Positions 12,520 through 22,734 of a stretch of DNA of 64,000 bases are shown here, in pieces (the first letter of the stretch is position 1; every line of letters starts with the position of its first letter). The position numbers were made by a program, and so were the translations under genes. Below the pieces are notes generated by a model. The model saw only the letters and a list, made by a program, of their open reading frames with translations, had not been told where the DNA came from and did not search any database. Origin of the DNA: Phallusia mammillata. Lineage: Eukaryota > Chordata > Ascidiacea > Phlebobranchia > Ascidiidae. The stretch covers positions 62,001 through 126,000 of the forward strand of contig QLIY01000102.1 in NCBI GenBank assembly GCA_003260075.1, written 5' to 3'.

Positions 12520-13026
12520 CACTACACTGTTGCGAAAAATATCGTTACGTCAAAAAAAAAAAACACGACTTACATGTTTTATATCAGTTGGACCTCATAG
12601 GTCGAAAAAGTGTGCACTATTCTCCAGCTTACCTATTATGTAGTATTGACTTCATGCTTTATATGTTTTAATATAGCCTATTAGTTTACTTAAAGCATAA
12701 ATATGAAGTTAAACAAAATTGGATAAGCTTAATATAAAAAACATTTGTCTAAAATATTGTAACCAGATTGTAACCAATGATTAAGAATCGGCAGCTCATG
12801 TACCAACATCTGTCAAGGCATACTGTTCAAAAATGTACTATATTTCACCCTTGTGGACATCGTTAGTCTCTTGTAAAAAATCTACTTGAATCAGTGGTGG
12901 TCAACATAGGATGCCTGTTATGGGACAAAAAGATACCGTGCAAAATTATAATCGTCAGATTTTTACCACTGTTTTATGTTTGTGATGTAACATTCATCCG
13001 TCAGAGTGTTACGCTGCAAGATAATC

Positions 13027-16000
13027 CTAAAATTCTGTAAAGCATGACTCTACCTCTTCTGGGCACATTCCAGCGCAGTGTACGAACAAGTCTTGTTCAG
13101 TGACGTTTGTCAAAACAAAGGAACGACATTTGAACATTCCATAGACTGGCTGGTTATTTCTTACAACCACAATTGCATTGGCAGGATCATACGGGTTTGT
13201 TGCAGGACAGCTAGAAACAAACGCGAGGAAATGCACTGAGAAAAATCATTTTCAAGTTTATGGCATTCAGGTGCCTTCCCCTTTAAGAAATATCAGTTGA
13301 AATATTAAGCTCTCAGCTTACAAACTAGAGATAAGAATTGGTAATTTTTATGCAGTAATTTAACCGTTAAAAATTAGTACCTGGCTGTAATAATGGGATA
13401 TGGGAGTGGAAGTTGGGTTCATTTCCTTTGTAGCCCAGCACGATATCATCTGGGAATACATCACACGGTAATGAGTCAACAAAAAATAAAATAAAAATTT
13501 GAAATGTTTCATTTATTTTTTTAAAGGCATACAAGATTGCATGGTTTTCTGTTGTGCAAAAAATACAAGATAAAGGTAAATTGAAGAACTCACATCGACT
13601 TGGAAATTGTCGGCAGAGAGTGAGGAACATCAGTAAGCTTTACTTTGGCGTAGACATAATCAGGATTAATAACTTTATCACCGTCGTTAAGTGGATCTGC
13701 CAACGAATCATCGTACCTAATCATACCTGAAATTCTCCTTCTGCTGGGTCCATGCAAATCCAATTTTTCTGCATAACACGTTTAAATACCATGTTGCGAT
13801 ACAACAAAAAACGGTCCCATTTTGTAGCAGCTACATGTATAGTTTAATTCCATTTGAAAAATGCATATTTTGTACCTGATCTCTGGCTCGATTTCAGGTG
13901 ATCTGACGGTAATATTGTCTTCAAACTCACAAGTAAAGTTGACACAGAAGATCATAAAGCGTTGAACGGGAACCGATGGGTCAAGGTATTTTTGGTTCCG
14001 TATGATGTATGTTAGTTGCCGACAAATGTTATTGATTTTAACGATAAAATCACAATTACTTACTGACGCTATCGGAACACATTGTAAACTATTTTTTACG
14101 ATGGTCTTGATCCAAAGAATAGTTTTGGTGTCGCACACACTACTTCACGAAAGTATTTGTTTACATTTAACGCCTGAAAAAAATTAAATATATTTATAAC
14201 ACCAACCTCTGGTCACGTTCGCTGTAAAAAATGAGGCAGATCCTGATGGTATACGGTCACTAGTATAGATCATTTGCACTTTGCTTCCTTCAACATTGAG
14301 AGTTGAGTGAATATTAAGATCTCTCCCGTAGTGGCCATATGAGAATGGGTATTTGACTTTGTCTGTAGCATCTTTAGGATGGTTTATCTATTCTATACCA
14401 CGTAGATCAAATTTTGTGTGTATACTTTGTCTTAGGAATATAAGAAATTGCCACATTAAGTGTATAGGTGTATGAAAGATTAATTTTGAATCTTAAATAA
14501 ATGAGAATTTTTTGCAACGTATTTTTATCAAACTTGATCATAGGCACAAAATAACACCACTTGCGTGGAGTTTGTCCCCGGCTGACAGTCCCGTAGAGAA
14601 ATTAATAAATGTAAAATTACAAGGGCTGGGGCCGTCAAACGTCAAAATACGAAATGCTCCGTCCGGCAATGGGGGTCCAAGTGTGATTGAAGAAAAGTCC
14701 TCATTGAGCGCACCACCACAATCATCGTATTCCACTGCAAACACGTCGAGAATCCGTAAAAACTAAACCATCAACAACATGAACAAATTTGTATTTATGT
14801 ACGAAAACGGTTCAAAACCAGTAAGCAAATAGCAAAATATAAGGTACATTCGGTAACAAAACAAATGTGTGGCAGAAATCTCGACTGCAAACATCCACTG
14901 GGCATGACGTTTAGCCTTTTTGACTTAAAGTGTGTTTTTCAACCTCGAAAACTTTTCCCAAAAATGCATTGCACATTTACATCTTTTTGAAAAGATTTAG
15001 GTTTGCAGTAAATGCAAAACTAAATTAAAAATCTAATGCAAAAAATGGCTTCAATTCTGATTTTTATGATAAAATAAGTGCAAGGAATCGTGAACGATTA
15101 TTTATAGCAGCGGTTCTCAAACTGGGGTCCGCAATCCTTGTGAGGCAATTTTGGGGGGACCGCGAAGCGGTTGAAGTAATTCTATAATCTTATTTAGCGT
15201 CAGTTTGTGCCACTGAATAATTTTAAATCAAATAAGAATTGAAAATCCACAGTCTCTATTGCTAAACAATACATAGCCTTTATTGAATGACATTTAACAA
15301 AAATGCGATTGTTCGCGCACAATCGCAAATTGCTTTTTGTCTTGTTTGTGATGTCACAAGCTGTCTTTGGATCATTATCATGCGCAATTTTACATAACTA
15401 GGTAAAATCCTGTTTTAACCCTTTAACTGCGGGGGGCGCATAAATGCGCCCCGAGACATGCCTCGTTGTAAACAGCGATAAAAATCATATCAGTGCGAAT
15501 ATTTTTTCCAACTGGGGTGCGTTTGAAAGCTTATGCATATTGGATTCAATTTATTCGAAAAAANTTTTGTCTTGTTTGTGATGTCACAAGCTGTCTTTGG
15601 ATCATTATTATGAGCAAATTTGCATAACTGGCAAAAATCCTGCAATCAACTTTCGTTTCTCTGAAGTACACGTTCCAGCTAAAGGACCGCGAACCCTCGA
15701 AATAATGGCAAAGGAACCGTTTTGAAAAAATAATGAAAAAGTTTGAGAACCACTGATTTATAGCATTGTAAGGTATTTTTGGTCTGGACCAGAAGGTTGG
15801 GGTCTACCGATTTGAACATCAGAAATAGTTGAAAACAGCTGCGCTAACTAGGTTGACGCACCAAAAAACAATTACTGCTTGAGCGGACACCACCGGTCGC
15901 AAACACTTGTTGGGTAAAATTATCCAACAGCGATCCGGTCGCATCTATTCCATCGTAAACCTGTGTAAACCATGTTTTTTTGTTTCAGACAGCTTTTCTG

Positions 16001-16567
16001 TGAACCAATTTAAGCCATACACTGTTTTATGGACCGGACTTAAATATAATAGCAAAGGTTTTATGCACGACTTTTTTACGACTCAACAGCCAAAATTAAT
16101 TCAATACACCAAAGATTGGCATGGTTTTGTATAAATAAGTTGTTGAAACAGGTTACTACAATCCATGCTGTGTCCTTAAAAGTCCAACAATGCAAGGCTT
16201 TTGCGCAAATCGATGTAAAACCGTCACGCACAGGAAGAGATTGTCGACCTTGCCTATACTACTAGTTCAAAACGTTGCCCTATGATACAAACAAAAACTT
16301 TATGTGTTCCCTTTAAGGAAGCCGCCCCATTAATACCTGGATAATATTAACAGCGAAAGATCTTCCATCTTACAAAAAAGTGTGTCAAATTTGTGAAAGT
16401 TCTCACCTCACAATGACTGTCGGAAATGACACCACGGCGATCAAACACATAAGGTGACGCAGGTTTCGAACTAGTAATTATCACCGAAGTCATGGGACAA
16501 TCAGCATCTATTGAAGTAGTCCCGTTATCGCTGAGAATAGGGTCAAGATTGCCACACAAGCCTTGAA
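13027..16567 (-). CDS. CUB- and ZP-domain extracellular protein, incomplete model
   Basis: Minus-strand exons of a secreted or surface protein. 16407-16567 is a cysteine-containing segment. About 14530-14744 (EYDDCGGALNEDF start) plus about 14207-14373 (IYTSDRIPSGSASFF end) resemble the two halves of a CUB domain. About 13880-14000, 13594-13716, 13381-13449 and 13027-13235 cover a ZP module: CWATKEMNPTSTP matches the ZP-C signature CWATPSS, and FVLTNVTEQDLFVHCAGMC matches the module's last strand. ZP modules polymerise in extracellular matrices and egg coats. The 13381-13449 exon cannot be joined in frame to both neighbours with canonical sites, so an indel, a missed exon or a pseudogene is possible. 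The N-terminal exons are not located, and no transmembrane segment follows the ZP part. Confidence 0.6.
15108..15755. mobile_element. hAT element, same termini type, with an internal insertion
   Basis: 648 bp. Ends are CAGCGGTTCTCAAACT and AGTTTGAGAACCACTG, one mismatch apart as inverted repeats. An 8-bp target duplication ATTTATAG lies at 15100-15107 and 15756-15763. It sits in an intron of the CUB/ZP gene. Internally, about 80 bases from 15337 are repeated from 15566 on the other side of a foreign segment and an ambiguous base at 15564. Confidence 0.88.
15415..15564 (+). mobile_element. piggyBac-like left end, truncated
   Basis: TTAA at 15415-15418 is followed by CCCTTTAACTGCGGGG. A near-palindrome GGGGCGCATAAATGCGCCCC comes next. 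A TTAA target plus a CCC-start terminus with a subterminal palindrome fits piggyBac-type elements. No right end is seen because the copy stops at the ambiguous base 15564, where the host hAT sequence restarts from before the insertion point. Confidence 0.45.
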
Positions 16568-17200
16568 CTGAAAAAAAACAAACATTATAATTATTTGGAG
16601 TGAATTTTATTCCTTTCTTACTATAAAGTTAAGCTTACCTCATCTGTGTTTCGCGAGGACTGCATATACAACAATCAAATACATTTAGTAATGTTAAAAG
16701 CATTTTAAATACAGGCTTAAAGTTTCACCAAAGATGATACAGCCGTTCACTCACAGGCCCCTAAAACTCGAACTTTTGAAAACAGCTGTAATTACTAAAG
16801 TACATTATCCGAAGTTTCATACTTTGCCGGTTACTGTCCAAGGCCAGCTATCTAATAATTTGTCCTTGAGAATTTTAAAATAGTCGCATCATTTTTATAC
16901 CATAGTTATATCCAATTTGCATCCCACAACTGTGTATATATACTATAGTAAATTGATAAATAGGATATGAAATATATAAGATGTAAACATGTAGGAAAGC
17001 CAGCTTTCTAGTTTTAATTAAAGCCGTTTGATTACATCGAATTGGAGCAATGCTACTTAAATATTTGATTTGGGAAAACACCGAATGTTTATTACTCGAT
17101 ACCAAAACTTTGTAACACATCGATCTACTATAAACCAAGAGAGTGATTCATTTGCAATGCGTATACATTTTTGGCATTTTGTTGGTGTGTTTTATAAGCA
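16568..17200. other. Intergenic or far-upstream region of the CUB/ZP gene
   Basis: It may hold missing 5' exons of the CUB/ZP gene. A minus-strand splice pair around 16637-16660 is conceivable but unsupported. No other feature seen. Confidence 0.3.
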
Positions 17201-17827
17201 TTTTTTATCACCGCTTATTTTCGCAAGCGGCCCGCTTCCCTTTTTATGCGGCCCGCTTCACAATTTTGTTAAAGTATACAAAATAGGATCTAATCTAAAG
17301 AATAAAATTTTGATATACAGGTATAGTTCCTTGAATGACTTCTACATTATCGCTGATTTATATTTAATATCTCCCTTTTCAACATTATGACGTCAAACTT
17401 TCATGAACAAAATGACACAACCACTTCCTATATTTGTGACGTAACAGCCACTGGATTGTCTCTCCTTGCAGTAACAATTTATTTGCGATGTGGTGTTAGT
17501 TTTAAATTGATTTTAGAGCTAGCTAGCTTACTGTACAAATTGTTGGATTCTTATGTTGTTATTTCAAATTTATTCTGGGAAAAAAAGAAAGATCGGTGAT
17601 GAAGCTAGTGTGTTCCAAAAAGAATGGACAAACTCTTATTTTTTATGGAAATGAGTGATAAACCTGTATGCCTTGTTTGTTGCAAATGTAGCTGCAAATA
17701 AAAATATGATCAGGAGCGTTAAAATATCAAGCCATTTGAGTGCTTTGGGTATTTGATACGGAATTAACAAAAAACCCCCCCCCCCAATTCATGCGGCCCG
17801 CAGTACTAAGTAGGTTCCCCACCCCTG
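17201..17827. mobile_element. Fragment of a hAT-type element (right end)
   Basis: The right terminus GGTTCCCCACCCCTG ends at 17827, and repeated GCGGCCCGC words occur near 17229, 17249 and 17792. The expected left end CAGGGGTGGGGAACC is absent. An 11-base C run at 17775-17785 interrupts it, so the left part may be lost at an assembly join. The left limit is a guess. Confidence 0.45.
17775..17785. other. C run (11), likely gap placeholder
   Basis: Eleven C inside a broken hAT element. This is the only short C run without a clear duplication on both sides. Confidence 0.55.
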
Positions 17828-18042
17828 GCCTAAAACAAACCGTTTTAATCTGATTTACATGTAAGATAAAAAGAGGAAACATTATAATGAATCATCATCA
17901 TAAAAACAACAATGCAAATTCCATAAAGATCAACCTGCTTTCCTATAAGTGGGTCTGAAATTGGAGACGAGTGCAAGCGTTTCTTGCACAAAAAGCTCGA
18001 AAATGTGTAAACGTGGGCACGTTTTTCGAGGATGTTCATGCC

Positions 18043-18219
18043 AAAATGTGCACACATGTTCACATCCACTCTTCTGCGCACATTGTGCTATTGTTTACTA
18101 CAGGCGCTGTTGTTACATTGGGACCACGACCGATTTTTAAAAAACAAAACTGGACCTTAATTACGTTTAAAAAGTTCAATGTGCGCATAAGCGTGGATGT
18201 GAACATGTGTGCGCATTTT
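18043..18219. repeat. Foldback inverted repeat
   Basis: Arms of about 44 bases at 18043-18086 and 18176-18219 are inverted copies with a few mismatches (core CACATGTTCACATCCAC against GTGGATGTGAACATGTG), separated by about 90 bases. A short direct repeat ACAAAACTGGACCTTA also occurs at 18144 and 18222. It could be a small foldback MITE; no target duplication was identified. Confidence 0.65.
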
Positions 18220-18385
18220 AAACAAAACTGGACCTTATAATTACGCTAAACTTAGTGGTTGAAGTCAAGTCTGTTTTAATAAAATGTAAAAATACGTTTG
18301 ATTGTAATCAGATTTGCAGGATTACTTCTCATGTTTCGCAATAAAACTAGGTGTCACAAACAATACTAAACATCGACAAGATTGT

Positions 18386-18529
<144 letters not shown>

Positions 18530-19032
18530 GCTCTGGGCACTATATGAAGAACATTCCACCTGTCAAACGATCTGACATCAAAAAGATTGTTATAAAAAAT
18601 CTCTAAAGGCATGTTCACTTGCAATGAACTTTCCTACTGGTTAGCCTCTATATACGGGGTTTTTCAACAGAGCTTTTCATCGCTTTGCTTACCGCTAACT
18701 GGCATATTATATAATACATGTAGGTATACACAGTGCTAGCGGGAAGTATAATGGCTATACAGCCGCTGCGCTAAGAACTCCAAACGAGACGAAGCAATCC
18801 GTTACAGTTCCTTAAGAAACACGTTTTTCTCGGAAATTATGGCTTTGTCCACTAAGAGCTACATTTTTTGCCGACATTGTTACTTCATCCATTTGTCATT
18901 CTTGAACAGTATTGTAACAACACCAAGGACATCGAATAAACATTTGGTTATCGAGCCAAGTTGTTGCTCTGTTATTGTGTGTGACTAGGTATTATTGGTC
19001 TTGATTTTAAGGAAACCAATCTTTGCTAAAAG

Positions 19033-19865
19033 CAGGGGTGTCCAACCTTTTTGGCCAAAGGGCCACATGCGGTTTACGAATGATTGCGCGGGCCACTTAA
19101 GTGTTACTGGCTAACTGCTAATTTATAAACTTAGAAATAGCTGTCTTATAATTTCTAATTAAAATCCTCACACCGAACTTCTAATTTTAGACATGTGAAT
19201 TATCCTCGTTTACAAGTACAAGAACAATAAACAAAGATATACTAAAGTCTACAAAGTTTTTCCCACACGTCGACATTTCGATGTGAAGTTTGGCCCTGTT
19301 TTTCTCTGACAAGTTTGGCAATATTCGGTGAGATGGACGATGCAGTAATCTAAAGCGAGTTTTCCATATGGCTGTCAGAAAGTATTGATCTTACAGGGGA
19401 TTTAAAGTCACATGTCAGCCTTTCTTGGAAAGTCCTGTTAGCGTTACTTGCTTTGTGTTTCCTGTTTGGCATAATCTATAGCACTGCAGAGTGCGGAAGA
19501 TGTTTTACTGCTAAATGCGTTTTGCGCGAGTCTCTGATATCAAATGTACCTCAATGAACCAAGAAACCTTACTGACTGACTCTTGAAGCACGAGTCAGAT
19601 TGTGACGTAACAATGTAGAAATTGTGATGCGTAACAATGCGCATTGTGACGCAATAAAAGTAACTTGAACAGTTGTGTATTACTACTCCATTAATAAAGA
19701 AATAAGGCAAACAATAAATGCCAATTTTTCGGAATGAAAATTTGTCATAAATTACGTAGGCGATTAAGTTGCCGATATGGGTAATTTCAAAAAATACCAC
19801 GCGGGCCACTCAGAACCTTCTTGTGGGCCACATATGGCCCGCGGGCCACGGGTTGGACACCCCTG
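19033..19865. mobile_element. Non-autonomous hAT element (CAGGGGTGTCCAACC termini), long copy
   Basis: 833 bp with inverted ends CAGGGGTGTCCAACC / GGTTGGACACCCCTG and a perfect 8-bp target duplication GCTAAAAG at 19025-19032 and 19866-19873. It shares its interior (GGCCAAAGGGCCACAT and nearby words) with the element at 21671. No transposase frame. Confidence 0.93.
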
Positions 19866-19929
19866 GCTAAAAGCATTGAAACAGTTGCGATTTTCGATGT
19901 AGCGTACAAGTTGATCAACTTTATTAGAT

Positions 19930-20360
19930 TAGAATTATTTTCGGGGTTCGGATTGCGTTTCGGTTCGGGTAAAAAAAATGCGGTTCGAACCAGTTAAAAT
20001 TCCATTTTGTTTAACGTTACTTACACGCACGTATCAAACTCCTAAAGAATTTTGGCTGTGTAGGCCTATTGCGAGATACATTATAATTCGTCGTTTTTTT
20101 AATTCTCTGCAGCTATTCTCACATATTCTTTACTACATTGTTTAAATTTTAAAATAAATAACTTTGTAGTGGCAATTGCAAAAAGTAATAGCATACAGGC
20201 TGCATTTTTTCCGGTTCCGGTTTAGGTTCAACGCCAAACAAAGGGTTCAACTCCGGTTCGCGTTTGATATCGTAATTTACGGTGTGGGTTCGGTTCGGTA
20301 TCGATGAATTATACCGCCCAAACCGGTTCGCGGGTTCAGGTTAAGTTTTGGTCCGACTGG
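19930..20360. repeat. GGTTCGG-rich repeat region
   Basis: Words such as GGTTCGG, GGTTCGAACC and CCGGTTC recur in both orientations at both ends of this stretch. It is probably an old transposon. Neither termini nor a target duplication could be fixed. Confidence 0.3.
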
Positions 20361-20439
20361 TTCTGTAAAATGCCCAATTACAAGGCGTCGCTTAAAGTGT
20401 CGTAATAAAGTATGAGACATTGCAGTACCTTAGTTATGG

Positions 20440-20832
20440 ACAACTTAGCCGAAAGGTCCCGCGCGCCTGACCCGCACACAGACTTAAAAACCTTGATCGA
20501 GATTCGACCTCGGAAGGGTCCAGGGTTCGAATCAGTGCCGGATTAAGGGTCTGCTGGCCTGTAGGCACATTTCATAAGTGGCCCGAAAATCAGGGTTGCC
20601 AACTAAAAAATTAGAATTATGTTGCCAAATCATTGTCACAGTGTTGTCAAATCATTGTCACAAAGATCGTTGTTGCAACTATAACACAGGGTACCGTGCA
20701 AAAACCTGGTCATGTGAACTTTGCGCGTTTTTGCGATTGAATCCAGTGGCCTGGATTTTTGACTGGCCTGTAGGCACGTGCCTACTTTGCCTAATGGTTA
20801 ATCCAGCACTGGTTCGAATCCAGTGGAAAAAC
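20440..20832 (+). repeat. tRNA-like or SINE sequence split by a hAT element
   Basis: TTAGCCGAAAGG near 20447 resembles an A box, and GGTTCGAATCC is a near-perfect B box if the element at 20533-20811 is removed. The element's target duplication GTTCGAAT lies inside that B box. The remaining sequence does not fold into an obvious tRNA by eye. Confidence 0.3.
20533..20811. mobile_element. Short hAT MITE (CAGTGCCGGATTAA termini)
   Basis: 279 bp. Ends are CAGTGCCGGATTAA and TTAATCCAGCACTG, inverted with one mismatch. The 8-bp target duplication GTTCGAAT lies at 20525-20532 and 20812-20819. Confidence 0.9.
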
Positions 20833-21458
20833 TAAAAAATACCAAATTAGTCGCGCGCAACTCTAAGACACGCAATCTACTACTAAAACGTACACAAAAG
20901 CTAAAAAGCTAAAGGAATATGGGCAGGGTTGCCATCAACATGGACCCCAAAATAAGGACAACCGAAAAACTAAATTTTCATACGAAACAATTAAACGTTT
21001 TCGAATCACTCTTTGCATTTATACGAACCATATTTTTTTGCCAGGACAATCTGTTCCAGCAACTCCTTGTTCGTACAAATATTTCGTGCATCTCAAGACA
21101 GCTCAGGTCTAGATTTACTTTTCGCTGTAGCAGGGATTTGACTGTCATTTCACTAAGTTTGTTTCTTGTAATTATTGAAAATAAGACAAAATAAGGACTC
21201 TGGTCAAAAACAAGGACATTTCTTGGAAATCAGGACAATAAATTTTATCAAGACATTGCCCTTCAAAATAAAGACAAATCTTAGAAATACGGACGGTATG
21301 GTTATAGGCTATAGGCCTATTGAGTTCGGCGTGAGGGTATGCAATTACAATGACATCATGACAAAACCTTAAATACCTCTTTCAATGCGAATATTCTTAC
21401 AAGCCTTAACATGTGATACCACAATGCGGTACCACCCTGACTAAGATCGCATGGTCTA

Positions 21459-21468
21459 CCCCCCCCCC
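21459..21468. other. C run (10) between duplicated flanks
   Basis: Exactly ten C. The 48 bases at 21395-21442 recur identically or nearly so at 21469-21516. The second copy then carries about 80 extra bases before the shared CTAAGATCGCAT word, as expected of two alleles with an indel. Confidence 0.85.
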
Positions 21469-21670
21469 TCTTACAAGCCTTAACATGTGATACCACAATG
21501 CGGTACCACCCTGACTGGGGATCGAGCCGTCTAAAACTACAAGCCCGCTTAACCCGCGTAGCCCATGCACACTTGCCCCCGTATCCCACAACGCTAAGAT
21601 CGCATAGTCTACGCTTAGCACCTATTTAGTCCGCTAAGGCCCTGCTTAGCCCTTGTTTAAACCCCTAAGC

Positions 21671-22185
21671 CAGGGGTGTCCAACCTTTTTGGCCAAAGGG
21701 CCACATACGGTTTACGAATGATTGCGCGGGCCACTTGAGTGTTTACTGCTAATTTGTAATCTTAAAATGGCCGTCCACATGTCCACTTTTCTTAGTATAT
21801 TCTGTTAGCGTTACTTGCTTTTCGTTTCTTATTTGGCATATTCTATATCACTGCAGAGTGCGTAAGATATTTTACTGCTAATGCGTTTTGCGCGAGTGTT
21901 TGATATCAGATGTACAACAATGATGCAAGAAATACTGACTGACTCTTGAAGCAAGAGTAAGATTGTGACGTAACAATGCAGAAATTGTGATGCGTAACAA
22001 TGTGCATTGTGATGCAATAAAAGTAACTTGAACAGTTGTGTATTACTCTGTTAACAAAGAAATAAAGCAAAACAATAAATGCCAATCCTCGGAATGTAAG
22101 ATCGCCATAAATTGGGCAGGCGTTAACGTTCACAATATAAGTCATTTCGAAAAATACCGCGCGGGCCACGGGTTGGACACCCCTG
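21671..22185. mobile_element. Non-autonomous hAT element (CAGGGGTGTCCAACC termini), short copy
   Basis: 515 bp, an internally deleted relative of the element at 19033. It has the same inverted ends and a perfect target duplication CCCTAAGC at 21663-21670 and 22186-22193. It is inserted into a stretch rich in GCTTAGC/GCTAAGC words (about 21595-22300) that is itself probably repetitive. Confidence 0.93.
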
Positions 22186-22734
22186 CCCTAAGCCGACACT
22201 TAGCGCCTTATCAGGGACTAAGCGAGCGCTTAGCGGGTTAGGTTAGGCGGGCTAAACGAGCTAGTACGGGGTAAGTAGGCGACGTTTGCTAAGCGAGCGT
22301 CCAGTTTTAAACGTTACCGCCCTGGCGGGAGACGGGTTTGGGAACGAAAACTGCACATATTGCACACGGCGGTTGACATGTTGCACATAACATACATATG
22401 TGCACAATGTTCACCGGGTGGCGTATTTGCGCGACGACCTCTGTTGACCAAAGTATATGTAAACAGCTGTTGACCGGCGAGGATCCCAGCATCCCACGCG
22501 TATTTTGAAAAAGCCCCGTCGCTGCTGGTCGAACTGCGTAGTGGTTTGTTTTCGTGCGGCTTTGCTTCACAAGAACTTTTTCATGCACTAGCCGGGGGGT
22601 GCACGCTTTTGACGCGTCGCCCGACCCTTGCCCGAAGCAAACCACAAAAGTGCGAGTGCAACTTGGGCGTTTTCCTGCGTTCGCTGGTTTTTGACTTAAC
22701 CGACTTTCTGCACTGCACCTTTGTTTTGGCAATT

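Noticed and set aside
20440..20832. Functional tRNA gene
   Set aside because: Only box-like motifs are visible; no cloverleaf with a closing acceptor stem was found and a hAT element interrupts it.
22307..22732. 141-codon minus-strand frame
   Set aside because: GC-rich repeat-derived sequence overlapping the likely NLR promoter; no recognisable domain.
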